From NCBI RefSeq assembly GCF_014196925.1, contig NZ_JACIEN010000008.1, forward strand, positions 181,924 to 245,923: a DNA stretch of 64,000 bases, in the 5' to 3' direction. Shown here one piece after another: positions 47,252 through 56,048 of the stretch. Position 1 is the first letter of the stretch. Each line of letters begins with the position of its first letter. The translations under genes were made by a program, and so were the position numbers. This DNA is from Chelatococcus caeni (GTDB lineage Bacteria > Pseudomonadota > Alphaproteobacteria > Rhizobiales > Beijerinckiaceae). The notes beneath the pieces are model-generated. The model was not told the DNA's origin and made no database searches. It saw only the letters and a program-made list of their open reading frames with translations.

Positions 47252-47935
47252 CTACCAGGAAAAGCTAGGCAAGTATTTAGTGACATGACTCCTAGCAATG
47301 CAGGAGAACACTTCTGCCGTATGCTGAAAATTTCTAATGTATCCCTCGATATCTAGATCTGTGACAATTGCATTCATATCCCCATGAGCGATCTGGTTTC
47401 GTCTCGACACAATCGCGTCAATTTCATTCTTATATGTAATTCTAGGCTCGACAGCGTGGAATTCGTCCCAACAATTCGCTACACCAACCGTCTTAAATAA
47501 CTCTCTTATTTCCGATGTACCAGGATTACCAAATTTGTCGGTATGGAGCCCTGGATCAAGTTGACCTGAGACATGTATCGCACTGTCGTCGAAAAGAGGC
47601 GATTCAGCCGCAGCCCGAACGAGTTGCCAGCGCCGTCCATGGTCCTGTGTCGACCAACGTGTGGGTTCTCCCAGCACTTGCCGAATCCGAATTTCCTCCG
47701 GCATAGATCTAGGGTTTTCAATCCCAGGATCAATTGCATCTACAATGTCCTCAACGAGGTCCTCGAAATACCCTTCCATATGACTCGATAATAAAACCAG
47801 AGCACCCCTGAGCAACGCAGGTTCTTCTTTCGGAAAGTTTCGAGCTCCCCGTGCACGCCGGGATCTGCAAATTCCCACAAGACAGCTGATCTCGCTTAAT
47901 CGGCTATTCAACCGCACCAGAGAGGGGGCTTGCAT
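47252..47935 (-). CDS. HEPN domain protein, predicted ribonuclease (MAE_28990/RiboL-PSP-HEPN-like)
   Basis: 227 residues, mainly helical. Residues 45-65 read ALVLLSSHMEGYFEDLVED, a helix typical of the HEPN groups called MAE_28990/MAE_18760 and RiboL-PSP-HEPN. Near the C-terminus lies the HEPN active-site motif R-x4-H: R179 and H184 in SRRNQIAHGD. Known HEPN proteins with this motif are RNases acting as toxins or defence effectors. The ATG is 32 bases inside the end of the DUF262 gene, so translation is coupled. G+C is about 40-48% by eye against about two thirds around it, a sign of transfer. Exact subfamily and target are inferred. Confidence 0.75.
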   Translation of the reverse strand: MQAPSLVRLNSRLSEISCLVGICRSRRARGARNFPKEEPALLRGALVLLSSHMEGYFEDLVEDIVDAIDPGIENPRSMPEEIRIRQVLGEPTRWSTQDHGRRWQLVRAAAESPLFDDSAIHVSGQLDPGLHTDKFGNPGTSEIRELFKTVGVANCWDEFHAVEPRITYKNEIDAIVSRRNQIAHGDMNAIVTDLDIEGYIRNFQHTAEVFSCIARSHVTKYLPSFSW

Positions 47936-49088
47936 GTGCGGGCTTTCCGAATGAAATTACGGGACACTCAATGCCGCGGTCGTTAAGAGCCGCAGCCCAT
48001 TTCGCAAGCCTCATGTTGAGACGCGCTGTATCACGTGTCGCTCGGCTGATGGCATCAATAAACTCCGGATCGTTGCATACAACCCGATACGCTTCGCGGA
48101 TCACAGCTTGGCTCTTCAACAAAAGAGATGAATCTATTCTTGCGAACGAAAGCATTAATGCATCGAATATGGCACTATTAACTTGATTTTCCGGCTGCCC
48201 CTTAGGATCAATCCGCCGGAAGGCCTCGTCACCGAATACATCAAACACCTTCTGAATGGTCTGCTCAAAAGCCAGGCGATGGGATTGAATCAAAATTCCA
48301 TCAAATGTCCGCCCGCTGTCAAGATAATTATCCAAATGACGAGTAAATCGACCGCGAAATTCCTCAGCGCCAAAATGAAATGCAAGAAAACGAAGAATCA
48401 ACTCAGCATCCCGCATTCTCTTGTCGGGCGTATCCGCCTTTCTAATTCGGAGAAATACGGGATTATTACACAGATCTATTACAGCATCATTCAAGGCGCC
48501 ACGATACGTTGAGTTTCTTAGCTCCTGACGATTCAGGCTCACCGTGGCAGTGTTCAGGCGCTCGAACACGTCAAATCGAATGTCTGGATGCGACTCCTTT
48601 AATATAACTATGCATCTGATGGTCCTGGATCGAATTAATCTCTGATCCGCCGGAGGCAACTGATGGAAGCGTTTTTGATTGAGATCCGGGCGAACCTTGA
48701 GTCCGCGGAGCGGGAACTGATTATCAATAAACCTAAAAATAGCTGTTAAACGCTGCTGGCCGTCAACAACAGCATACGCCCCATCCTCGATCTCCGCAAA
48801 ATAGCAGACTGGAATTGGCACATTTAATATCAGCGATTCGATCAACCGACTCGACTTAATATCGTTCCAAACACGCCTGCGCTGAAACTGATCCTGAAGA
48901 ACGATAGAACCATCATTTATCTGAGAGTTTATCGAGCTCACAATAAAGTCAAACGGGTTCGTCTGAAGTTTTCGGTCGCGCGGAGGCACACCATTGTCAA
49001 AGAGCGGAATGTCCTCTTCGGGTTCATCCTCAATTGCAGTATCATTCTGAAGATCAGTTTGAGCTTCGATGTCCTGCTCGTCTGACAT
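47904..49088 (-). CDS. DUF262 family protein (GmrSD N-terminal/ParB-like domain)
   Basis: 394 residues: an acidic N-terminus (1-40), then a DUF262 domain with QFQRRRVWNDIKSSRLIES (68-86), PIPVCYFAE, the signature VVDGQQRLTAI (108-117) and FERLNTATVSLNRQELRN (175-192). In GmrS and related proteins the DGQQR segment belongs to a ParB/Srx-like fold that binds or hydrolyses NTP. The helical C-terminal part shows no HNH (DUF1524) motif, so the nuclease half of classic GmrSD is missing; the coupled HEPN protein could take its place. The start at 49088 has GAGGGA upstream; an upstream in-frame ATG lacks one. Low G+C like its partner. Confidence 0.85.
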   Translation of the reverse strand: MSDEQDIEAQTDLQNDTAIEDEPEEDIPLFDNGVPPRDRKLQTNPFDFIVSSINSQINDGSIVLQDQFQRRRVWNDIKSSRLIESLILNVPIPVCYFAEIEDGAYAVVDGQQRLTAIFRFIDNQFPLRGLKVRPDLNQKRFHQLPPADQRLIRSRTIRCIVILKESHPDIRFDVFERLNTATVSLNRQELRNSTYRGALNDAVIDLCNNPVFLRIRKADTPDKRMRDAELILRFLAFHFGAEEFRGRFTRHLDNYLDSGRTFDGILIQSHRLAFEQTIQKVFDVFGDEAFRRIDPKGQPENQVNSAIFDALMLSFARIDSSLLLKSQAVIREAYRVVCNDPEFIDAISRATRDTARLNMRLAKWAAALNDRGIECPVISFGKPAHASPLSGAVE

Positions 49089-49122
49089 ATGTCCCTCAAA
49101 TGATGCTGATAACATAAGGTAT

Positions 49123-49144
49123 GAAGGCCTCCGAGGAAGCCTTC
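49123..49144. other. inverted repeat in the leader of the DUF262 gene
   Basis: GAAGGC (49123-49128) and GCCTTC (49139-49144) pair around a 10-base spacer, 35 bases upstream of the DUF262 ATG and just downstream of the proposed promoter. It could be an operator for autoregulation or a leader hairpin. Small enough to be chance. Confidence 0.3.
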
Positions 49145-49150
49145 TTAGTA

Positions 49151-49178
49151 AGCATAGGCTACTATCCGGATCCTGCAA
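49151..49178 (-). promoter_or_regulatory. possible housekeeping-type promoter of the DUF262-HEPN pair
   Basis: On the minus strand, TTGCAG (49178-49173), a 16-base spacer and TATGCT (49156-49151). It resembles a sigma-70 promoter in locally AT-richer DNA 138 bases downstream of fliP. The pair could also be transcribed by read-through from the flagellar operon, since it has the same orientation and no terminator is visible after fliP. Confidence 0.35.
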
Positions 49179-49226
49179 CGTCCAATTAGCAGACTTGGTT
49201 TTACGAGCACGACAGGCGCGTGTTTG

Positions 49227-49997
49227 TCAGAAGAAGGACCGCACCAGCCCGCCGATAAGCATGTTCCAGCCGTCGATGAGGATGAAGAACAGCACCTTGA
49301 ACGGCAGGGCGATCACCGTCGGCGGCATCATCATCATGCCCATGGACATGACGAGCGTCGCGACGATCATGTCGATGACGAGGAAGGGCAGGAGGATGAG
49401 GAAGCCCATCTCGAAGCCGCGGCGCAGCTCCGAGATCATGAAGGCCGGGATGACGATGCGCAGGTCGATCGCCTCGCCCTCGGCGCGCGGCGCGAAGGAG
49501 CCGGCGGCGAGGTCGTCGAAGAGCTGCAGGTCCTTCTCGCGCACGTGACGCAGCATGAACTCGCGGAAGGGCGCCGAGACCTTCTGGTAGGCCTCCTCGT
49601 GCGAGATCTGGTTCTCGGTGAGGGGCTTGAGGCCGTCCTCCCAGGCTTTGTCGAAGGTCGGCGCCATGACGTAGAAGGTCATGAACAGCGCGAGCGAGAT
49701 CATCACGATATTCGCCGGCGTGCTCTGCAGGCCGAGGCCCGAGCGCAGGAACGACAGGGCGATGACGAAGCGGGTGAAGCTCGTCACCATGATGAGCAGC
49801 CCCGGCGCCAGCGACAGCACCGTGAGCAGCACGATCATCTGCACGATGCGGCCGGTCATCGCGCCCTCGCCGCCCGGCAGGAGCTGGCCGAGGTCCGGCA
49901 GCTGGTTGTTGGCCTGGGCGAAGGCGGCACCCGCCATCAGGGCGACGATCGGCAGGGCGAGCCCTGCGGCGAGGAGCGGTCGACAACGCAACTTCAT
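49227..49997 (-). CDS. fliP: FliP export gate protein
   Basis: 256 residues: a cleavable signal peptide (hydrophobic AAGLALPIVALMAGAAFAQA), then four membrane helices with SLAPGLLIMVTSFTRFVIAL, LRSGLGLQSTPANIVMISLA and MSMGMMMMPPTVIALPFK. Forms the core of the export gate with FliQ and FliR. Last gene of the fliF-to-fliP run; no fliO is found beside it. The DUF262-HEPN island follows immediately. Confidence 0.96.
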   Translation of the reverse strand: MKLRCRPLLAAGLALPIVALMAGAAFAQANNQLPDLGQLLPGGEGAMTGRIVQMIVLLTVLSLAPGLLIMVTSFTRFVIALSFLRSGLGLQSTPANIVMISLALFMTFYVMAPTFDKAWEDGLKPLTENQISHEEAYQKVSAPFREFMLRHVREKDLQLFDDLAAGSFAPRAEGEAIDLRIVIPAFMISELRRGFEMGFLILLPFLVIDMIVATLVMSMGMMMMPPTVIALPFKVLFFILIDGWNMLIGGLVRSFF

Positions 49998-50011
49998 GGA
50001 CCGGGTACCCT

Positions 50012-50509
50012 TCACTGCACGATCATCGTCTCGATGAGCAGCTCGCGCACGCGCCCGTCGGCGCGCACCCGGGCCCGCTCGTTGAGGTCTTCGCGCAGAT
50101 GCTGCAGACCGCTCGGCCCCTCGATCTGGGCCAGTGTCAGCGTCTTCACATAGGCCATCATGTCCTGGCGGATCTCGCCGCTCATGACGTCCGGATTCTC
50201 GATGGTGCCGTTGTCGAAGATGATGGAGGTCTCGAGGCGCACCCACACGTCGGCCGGCTCGGAGAGGTTCGCCACCACCGGCTCGAGCGTCTTGATGACG
50301 GTGTTGCCGGAATATTTGAGGGGCCGCGACGCGCTCTGCGCCGCTTCCTTCTCCGCATTGGCGAGGCGCTTGACGGTATTGGCGAGGTGGATGCCCGACA
50401 GGCTGCCGACGCCGAGCGCGATCAGCGTCAGCATGACGAGCGCGGGGAACCAGCGCTCGCCGCCGCCCCCCTCCTTCTTCCGCTTCTTCATCAACGGCGC
50501 CCGCGCCAT
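50012..50509 (-). CDS. fliL: FliL basal body-associated protein
   Basis: 165 residues: a basic cytoplasmic start, one membrane helix (about 22-42) and a periplasmic SPFH-like FliL domain ending with the canonical DLNERARVRADGRVRELLIETMIVQ-type tail. FliL rings surround the stator and stabilise it. Encoded directly upstream of fliP. Confidence 0.93.
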   Translation of the reverse strand: MARAPLMKKRKKEGGGGERWFPALVMLTLIALGVGSLSGIHLANTVKRLANAEKEAAQSASRPLKYSGNTVIKTLEPVVANLSEPADVWVRLETSIIFDNGTIENPDVMSGEIRQDMMAYVKTLTLAQIEGPSGLQHLREDLNERARVRADGRVRELLIETMIVQ

Positions 50510-50536
50510 GTGCCTGCCTCTCGCCTGCCTGCCGCG

Positions 50537-51253
50537 TCAGAACGGCACGATGAGATCGTAGATCTGGTGCCCCAGCGCCGGCTGCTGCACCTCCATGCTG
50601 CGCCCGCGCCCGCCATAGGCGACCCGCGCCTCGGCGATCTTGTCGTAGGCGATGGTGTTGTGACGCGAGATGTCGGACGGCCGCACGATGCCGGCGATGT
50701 TGAGGACGCGCAGCTCGTAGTTGACGCGCACCTCCTGCGAGCCGCTGATGAGCAGGTTGCCGTTCGGCAGCACCTCCGTCACCACCGCGGCCACCGTGAG
50801 CCGCAGCTTCTCGGAGCGGTCGATCTGGCCCTTGCCCTTGGTGTTCGAGCGCGAATTGATGGCGAGGTTGCCGAAGATCGAGTCGCTCGTGGTGCTGTTG
50901 CCGTAGCCGAGGTCGAGGCCGAAGTTGACGTTCGAGTTGCGCGAGCGGTCGCTCTCGTTGTCGAACTGGGCCTTGTCGTCCATCAGGATGGTGACGGTGA
51001 TGACATCGCCGACCTGGCGCGCGCGCGGGTCGGCGAAGAGGTCGCGCGTGCGGCCGGACCACAGCGAATGATAGCTGCCCGGCCGCTTGTAGGCGGCATA
51101 GGCCGTCGTCGGCAGCGGCTCGCGCTGCACGTTGAGGCCGTAGCCCACCGGCGTCATATTGGGCTCGCGCCCGATCTCGTCCACCTTGACGGCGCAGCCG
51201 CCGGCGAAGAGCGCGAGGAGAACGGCGAAAGTGCCGCAAACGGTCGTCTTCAT
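50537..51253 (-). CDS. flgH: FlgH L-ring lipoprotein
   Basis: 238 residues with a lipoprotein signal (lipobox AGGC, Cys20) and FlgH signatures SLWSGRTRDLFADPRARQVGD, VTILMDDKAQFDN and GNLLISGSQEVRVN. Forms the outer-membrane L ring. Its start overlaps the motE stop by one base. Confidence 0.95.
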   Translation of the reverse strand: MKTTVCGTFAVLLALFAGGCAVKVDEIGREPNMTPVGYGLNVQREPLPTTAYAAYKRPGSYHSLWSGRTRDLFADPRARQVGDVITVTILMDDKAQFDNESDRSRNSNVNFGLDLGYGNSTTSDSIFGNLAINSRSNTKGKGQIDRSEKLRLTVAAVVTEVLPNGNLLISGSQEVRVNYELRVLNIAGIVRPSDISRHNTIAYDKIAEARVAYGGRGRSMEVQQPALGHQIYDLIVPF

Positions 51254-51759
51254 CACGATTTCTCCGCCGCCCGCTCGCGCGGTGCGCTGTCGATGAGCGT
51301 GCCCGTGAGCTGGGCGGCACGCCCCGGCTCCATCTCGTTCAGGATGGCGCTGGAGATGCGCGGGTTGAGCCTGGCGATGATGGCGGCCGCCTTTTCGTCC
51401 TTGAGGCTGGCGAGTTGCTGGGCGGCGGCGTCCGGCCGCATGCGGCTGAAGATGGCGACGAGCCCCTCGTCCGCCTGCTTCAGGAATTCGTTGCGCCGGC
51501 GCAGCCATTCCTCGTATTCGGCGCGCTTCTTCTCCAGCTGGACGATGCGCTGCTCGATGTCCTTCTCGAGCGAGGAGAGCGTCTGCATCTGCCAGGCGAA
51601 GCGGGCGTCCGCCGCCGCGTCCGCCACATTGGCGCAATAGGGATTGGCACGGGCTGCCTCGGCCTGGGCACGCGCCGTCTGCACCGCATCCTGGGCCGCG
51701 GCTGCACCGCCGAAGCCGGCAATCGCAACCGCAACGGTGATCGTGGCGAACATGCGCAT
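51253..51759 (-). CDS. motE: MotE family periplasmic protein
   Basis: 168 residues: a signal peptide (cleavage near AAAAQ), a coiled coil (about 60-100) and a MgtE-N/FliG-like segment (MRPDAAAQQLASLKDEKAAAIIARLNPRISSAILNEM). In Sinorhizobium, MotE is a chaperone for the periplasmic motility protein MotC. Its place between flgI and flgH and the presence of motC in the same run support this. The start is chosen at the signal peptide (AAAGG upstream); in-frame ATGs further up would spoil it. Confidence 0.8.
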   Translation of the reverse strand: MRMFATITVAVAIAGFGGAAAAQDAVQTARAQAEAARANPYCANVADAAADARFAWQMQTLSSLEKDIEQRIVQLEKKRAEYEEWLRRRNEFLKQADEGLVAIFSRMRPDAAAQQLASLKDEKAAAIIARLNPRISSAILNEMEPGRAAQLTGTLIDSAPRERAAEKS

Positions 51760-51847
51760 GATCAGCGACCTTTCTGCCCTGCCGCACGGGTTGACCATGT
51801 CTTCCCGCATCCTCTTTCCGCCTGTCCCTTCGCGCCGCACGCGGGCC

Positions 51848-52960
51848 TCACTGCACGACGAGGTCGGCCTGCAGGGCGCCCGACGTCTTGATGGCCTGCA
51901 GGATGGAGATGATGTCGCTCGGCTTCAGGCCGACCTGGTTGAGGCCGCGCACCAGCGTCTGCAGGTTGGAGCCCTCGATGATGCCGACGCGTCCCGTCTG
52001 CTCGCGCGCCTGGATCTCGGTGCGCGGCACGACCACCGTCGCCCCCTCCGCGAACGGCTCCGGCTGCGAGACCATGGGCGTTTCCGTGACCCGGACCGTC
52101 AGGTTGCCGTGGGTGACGGCGACGGTCGAGATCTGCACGTCGGCCCCGATGACGACGGTCCCCGTGCGCTGGTCGATGACGACGCGCGCCGGCGTATCCG
52201 GCGCCACCCGCAGCTCGCCGATCTCGGCGATGAAGCGCGCCGGGTTGATGTTGGCCGGCCGCTCCAGGACGACACTGCGGAAATCGCGCTCGCCGGCGAC
52301 ACGGCGGCCGAAGCGGCGCATGGAATAGGCGTTGATCGCGTCGGCGATGCTCGCCGCCGTCCGGAAATCCGGATTGTGCAGCTCGAGCACGAGCCGCCCG
52401 ATGTCGCGCAGCCCGCCGGGCACCGTCCGCTCGACGAGCGCGCCGTTCGGGATGCGCCCGGCCGTCGGCACGCCCTGGGTCAGCGTCTCCGCCTCGCCCT
52501 GGGCGGAGAAGCCGGACACGGCGATCGGCCCCTGGGCGACGGCATAGACCTGGGCGTCGCCACCCGTCAGCGGCGTCACGAGCAGCGTGCCGCCGCGCAG
52601 CGACGTCGCATCGCCCATGGAGGACACGGTGACGTCGATGCGCGAGCCGACACCGGCGAAAGCCGGGATGTTGGCCGTCACCATCACCGCCGCGACGTTG
52701 CGCGTGCGCAGGTTGCTGCCGCGCACGTTGACGCCCATGTAGTCGAGCATCGACTGCAGCGACTGCTCGGTGAAGGGCGAGTTGCGCAAGGTGTCGCCCG
52801 TGCCGGACAGGCCCATGACGAGGCCGTAGCCGATGAGCTGATTGTCGCGCACGCCCTGGATGCTGGCGATGTCCTTGATGCGCGTCGCGGCCGGCGCCGG
52901 CCCGGCAAGGGTCAGCGCACCGGCGAGACAGGCCGCGATGGCGAGCACGAGCCGCTTCAT
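51848..52960 (-). CDS. flgI: FlgI P-ring protein
   Basis: 370 residues with a signal peptide (cleavage near PAPAA) and FlgI signatures RIKDIASIQGVRDNQLIGYG, LVMGLSGTGD and SLRGGTLLVTPLTGGD. It forms the periplasmic P ring. Overlaps flgA by four bases. Confidence 0.96.
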   Translation of the reverse strand: MKRLVLAIAACLAGALTLAGPAPAATRIKDIASIQGVRDNQLIGYGLVMGLSGTGDTLRNSPFTEQSLQSMLDYMGVNVRGSNLRTRNVAAVMVTANIPAFAGVGSRIDVTVSSMGDATSLRGGTLLVTPLTGGDAQVYAVAQGPIAVSGFSAQGEAETLTQGVPTAGRIPNGALVERTVPGGLRDIGRLVLELHNPDFRTAASIADAINAYSMRRFGRRVAGERDFRSVVLERPANINPARFIAEIGELRVAPDTPARVVIDQRTGTVVIGADVQISTVAVTHGNLTVRVTETPMVSQPEPFAEGATVVVPRTEIQAREQTGRVGIIEGSNLQTLVRGLNQVGLKPSDIISILQAIKTSGALQADLVVQ

Positions 52961-53463
52961 GGCATGCCCACCCGGATCGACCCGTCCGGCTGCACGATGC
53001 CCGAGACGATGAGCCCGCTGTCGACGTTGCGCACGCGAATGAACTCGCCGGCGCCTGCCGACTGCAGGGGCGTCGCGAGCGCGGTGATGACGAGCCCCTC
53101 CGCCTCGAAGACGAGACGCGCGGCAACGCCGCGCTTGACGATCTCGGGCTCGCTCACCGCGTTGTAGGGGATCGGGTTGCCTGGCAGGAGCACGCGCCGG
53201 GCGCTCTTGCCGATCACCTGCCGGGCGTCCTCCACCGTGGCGAAGCGCGCCGTGTAGCCGGGCGGGAAGGCCCGTTCGGTCAGCATGCTCTCGGTGATGA
53301 CGTCGCCCGGGCGGATGGTCGCCGCCGGCACCGGCAGCATGTCGGCCAGCGCAAGGGCCGGCGCGAACGCCGCCAGCACGGCGGCGAGGCCGGCCAGGAG
53401 CCTGGTCTGGCCGAACATGCGCGATGCCGTGCCGGTTGCCATGGTTTTCAGGAGCCCGATCAA
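52957..53463 (-). CDS. flgA: FlgA P-ring assembly chaperone
   Basis: 168 residues: signal peptide and a SAF-type domain ([20 protein letters not shown] ... [14 protein letters not shown]) with C-terminal [19 protein letters not shown]. It helps FlgI assemble in the periplasm. Shorter than enteric FlgA (about 219), as in other rhizobia. Coupled by four-base overlaps to flgG and flgI. Confidence 0.92.
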   Translation of the reverse strand: MIGLLKTMATGTASRMFGQTRLLAGLAAVLAAFAPALALADMLPVPAATIRPGDVITESMLTERAFPPGYTARFATVEDARQVIGKSARRVLLPGNPIPYNAVSEPEIVKRGVAARLVFEAEGLVITALATPLQSAGAGEFIRVRNVDSGLIVSGIVQPDGSIRVGMP

Positions 53464-54248
53464 CGGATGCCCTTGGAGACGGTGGCCGCCATCTCGTCCG
53501 CGGCCTGGATGACCTTCGAGTTCATCTCGTAGGCGCGCTGGGCGCTGATGAGCTCGGTGATCTCCTTGACCGGATCGACGTTGGAGGCCTCGAGATAGCC
53601 CTGCAGGATCCTGCCGTAGCCCGGATCGCCGGCGACGCCGAGGACGGCGTCGCCCGAGGCGGTCGTCTCGCGGTAGAGGTTGTCGCCGAGCGGCTCGAGG
53701 CCCGCGTCATTGGCGAAATTCGCCATGACGAGCTGGCCGAGCTCCTGCGGCGCGTCCTCGCCCGCCACCTTGGCGAAGACCTGGCCGGTGGCGTTGACCG
53801 AGACCTCGATGGTGTTTTCCGGCACCACGATGTTCGGCTGGACGAGGTAGCCCTCGATGGTGACGAGCTGCCTGTCGGCATTCTTGTTGAAGGAGCCGGC
53901 CCGCGTGTAGAGCAGTTCGCCATCCGGCCCCGTGACCTGGAACCAGCCGCGGCCGTTGATGGCGAGGTCGAACTCGTTCGTCGTCTGGGTCAGCGGCCCC
54001 TGCCGGTGCACGTAGCGGATGGCCGCCGCCCGCACGCCGAGGCCGAGCGTCGCCCCTTCCGGGATCGGCGCCGTATCGGCGACGTTCGGAATGCCCTGCA
54101 TCCGCTCGACCTGGTAGAGCAGGTCGGCGAATTCGGCGCGCGCCCGCTTGTAGGCCGTCGTGTTGATGTTGGCGATGTTGTTGGCGATGACCTCAACATT
54201 GGTCTGCTGGGCGTTCATGCCCGTCGCCGCGATGGCGAGTGCTCTCAT
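53460..54248 (-). CDS. flgG: FlgG distal rod protein
   Basis: 262 residues, the normal FlgG length, with [20 protein letters not shown] and [19 protein letters not shown] at the N-terminus and [20 protein letters not shown] at the C-terminus. Builds the distal rod. Ten bases after fliE. Confidence 0.96.
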   Translation of the reverse strand: MRALAIAATGMNAQQTNVEVIANNIANINTTAYKRARAEFADLLYQVERMQGIPNVADTAPIPEGATLGLGVRAAAIRYVHRQGPLTQTTNEFDLAINGRGWFQVTGPDGELLYTRAGSFNKNADRQLVTIEGYLVQPNIVVPENTIEVSVNATGQVFAKVAGEDAPQELGQLVMANFANDAGLEPLGDNLYRETTASGDAVLGVAGDPGYGRILQGYLEASNVDPVKEITELISAQRAYEMNSKVIQAADEMAATVSKGIR

Positions 54249-54258
54249 CGGATCCTCC

Positions 54259-54588
54259 TCAGATCGCCATCCGGCTGATTTCCTGGTACGCCGAGACGAC
54301 CTTGTCGCGGATCGCGATGGCCGTCTGCAGCGTCTGTTCGGCCGACATCACGGCCTGCACGACCTGCTGGACCGAGGCCTGGCCCTGGATGCCGGAGAGA
54401 GCCGTCGCCTCGCCGGTGCGCATGGTCTCCACCGCCTGGCCGGCGACCTGGGCCAGGATCTCGCTGAAGTTCGTCGTCTGGCGCACGGTCGCGGCGGCGT
54501 TCACCGCCTGCATCGCCGAGAGCCGCGCCTGGGAGATCGATTGCGTGCCGCCGAGGTTCGACGTCAGGGACGAGATCTGGTCAATCAT
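54259..54588 (-). CDS. fliE: FliE basal body protein
   Basis: 109 residues with the FliE core [18 protein letters not shown] and C-terminal [20 protein letters not shown]. It joins the MS ring to the rod. Overlaps flgC by four bases. Confidence 0.94.
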   Translation of the reverse strand: MIDQISSLTSNLGGTQSISQARLSAMQAVNAAATVRQTTNFSEILAQVAGQAVETMRTGEATALSGIQGQASVQQVVQAVMSAEQTLQTAIAIRDKVVSAYQEISRMAI

Positions 54589-55007
54589 GAGGAGCTTCTC
54601 AGCAGGTCGATCGTCATGGAGATCATCGAGCGCGCCTGCTTGATCATCTGCAGGTTCGCCTCGTACGAGCGATTGGCCTCGCGCATGTCGGCCATTTCGA
54701 TCAGCATGTTGACGTTGGGATATTTGACGTAGCCGTCCGCATCGGCGGCCGGGTTGCCCGGCTCGTACTGGACGCGGAACGGCGCCTTGTCCTTGCCGAC
54801 CCGGTCGACCTTGACGGTCGCGGCGCCGAGGGCACGGTCGAGCTCGCCCTTGAAGGTGACGGTCTTGCGCGCGTAGGGGTCGGCCCCGGCAGCCGAGCCG
54901 GTCGACTGCGCGTTGGCGATGTTCTCGGAGACGATGCGCAGGCGCACCGACTGGGCCTCGAGCCCCGCGGCGGAAAGGCGGGCGGAAGCCTGTAGCGGGT
55001 CGATCAT
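54585..55007 (-). CDS. flgC: FlgC proximal rod protein
   Basis: 140 residues with [20 protein letters not shown] and [11 protein letters not shown] at the N-terminus and [20 protein letters not shown] at the C-terminus, the FlgC pattern. One-base overlap with flgB. Confidence 0.95.
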   Translation of the reverse strand: MIDPLQASARLSAAGLEAQSVRLRIVSENIANAQSTGSAAGADPYARKTVTFKGELDRALGAATVKVDRVGKDKAPFRVQYEPGNPAADADGYVKYPNVNMLIEMADMREANRSYEANLQMIKQARSMISMTIDLLRSSS

Positions 55008-55390
55008 CAGGATCCCTTCACGCTCATCAGGTACATGCGGTGGAAGGACCGCACGATGTTCGTGTTCAGCGAATAGCCGCGGTTGATCTCGGAAGCCTTG
55101 AGCATCTCCTGCTCGACGCTGACGCTGTTGCCCGAGTGCACGACCTCCCAGCTGTCGCCCTTGCCGACCTTCGTCGTCTTGGCGCCCGCCTCGTCGATGC
55201 TGATGTGCCGCGCGTTGGTGGCGGCGAGCGTCAGGCGCGTCTTGTCCATGACCTCGTCGAAGGGCACGACGTCCCGCGCCTTGTAGCCGGGGGTGTTGAC
55301 GTTGGAGATGTTGCCCGAAACCGTCGACTGCCGGACCGAAAGCCAGTCGGCTTGGCGGGCCGCGACCTTGAAAAGATAGACAGGGTCCAA
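55007..55390 (-). CDS. flgB: FlgB proximal rod protein
   Basis: 127 residues with the rod motif [20 protein letters not shown] and [13 protein letters not shown]. First of the flgB-flgC-fliE-flgG-flgA-flgI block. An 82-base gap separates it from the transglycosylase gene upstream. Confidence 0.95.
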   Translation of the reverse strand: MDPVYLFKVAARQADWLSVRQSTVSGNISNVNTPGYKARDVVPFDEVMDKTRLTLAATNARHISIDEAGAKTTKVGKGDSWEVVHSGNSVSVEQEMLKASEINRGYSLNTNIVRSFHRMYLMSVKGS

Positions 55391-55472
55391 CAGAACGCCT
55401 CCTACTGTCGAATGCCGAGGCGTTTATAGGTCGTTAACCTTGCACGAAGCTGTCTGGGGTCTTCCCCGAGGC

Positions 55473-56048
55473 TCAGCCGCAGAAGCTGCGGGCGTTCGGC
55501 GTCCACGCGCCGAAGCCGACGGCGACGAGGTTGGCGATGACACGGCAGACGTAGCGCTTCTGCGCCGCGTCGTTGTTCGGCCCCGCGTGATAGCGCGCCA
55601 CCGCCATCGTCCAGGTTCCCTCGCGCTCTTTCAGCTCCTTGAGGAAGCGGGCCGCATATTCCACGTTGCGACGTGGATCGAGCATGCTTTCGAGCGAGGG
55701 GAAGCGATCGCTGTGGTAGTGATGGTTGATCTGCATGCAGCCGAGGTCGATCAGCTTGATGCCGTCACGGCGCGCTTCGTGGAAGCGGCGCACGGCCGCC
55801 CGCGCGTCCGGCGCGAAATAGGCCGTGCCGTGGATGTTCATGGCATAGGGCTGCATGGAGCCGCGCCGGCCGGTTTCCGTCAAGCCGACGGCATAGAGCA
55901 CGCCGACCGGCACCCCGTACTTGGCGGCGGCCCGGGTGATCTCGCCTTCGCAGACGGAGCCGCCGCTGGCGGAAGCCCCCGCGCCGGCGCTGCTAGAGAT
56001 AGATGCCGCCGCCGCTATCGCGATCAGAAGCCCGGCCCGCATGGCCAT
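55473..56048 (-). CDS. periplasmic lytic transglycosylase (SLT-type), flagellar
   Basis: 191 residues: a signal peptide and a Slt-like lysozyme domain with catalytic Glu in AVGLTETGRRG, LGCMQINHHYHSD, LDPRRNVEYAARFLKEL and the AVARYHAGPNN motif. It would open peptidoglycan for rod passage; the rod-binding FlgJ-type protein here has no hydrolase domain of its own. Comparable to SltF/RltF-type enzymes in flagellar loci of other Alphaproteobacteria. The start chosen lies 56 bases inside the end of fliK, giving an intact signal peptide; an ATG two codons later is also possible. Confidence 0.85.
   Translation of the reverse strand: MAMRAGLLIAIAAAASISSSAGAGASASGGSVCEGEITRAAAKYGVPVGVLYAVGLTETGRRGSMQPYAMNIHGTAYFAPDARAAVRRFHEARRDGIKLIDLGCMQINHHYHSDRFPSLESMLDPRRNVEYAARFLKELKEREGTWTMAVARYHAGPNNDAAQKRYVCRVIANLVAVGFGAWTPNARSFCG

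Noticed and set aside
48183..48512. Plus-strand frame of 109 codons inside the DUF262 gene
   Set aside because: It is antisense to DUF262 motifs that are clearly under coding constraint, and shows no family pattern.
47079..49226. Integrase, transposase, tRNA or direct repeats marking the low-GC island as a mobile element
   Set aside because: None could be found by reading. The island is called from base composition and gene content only.
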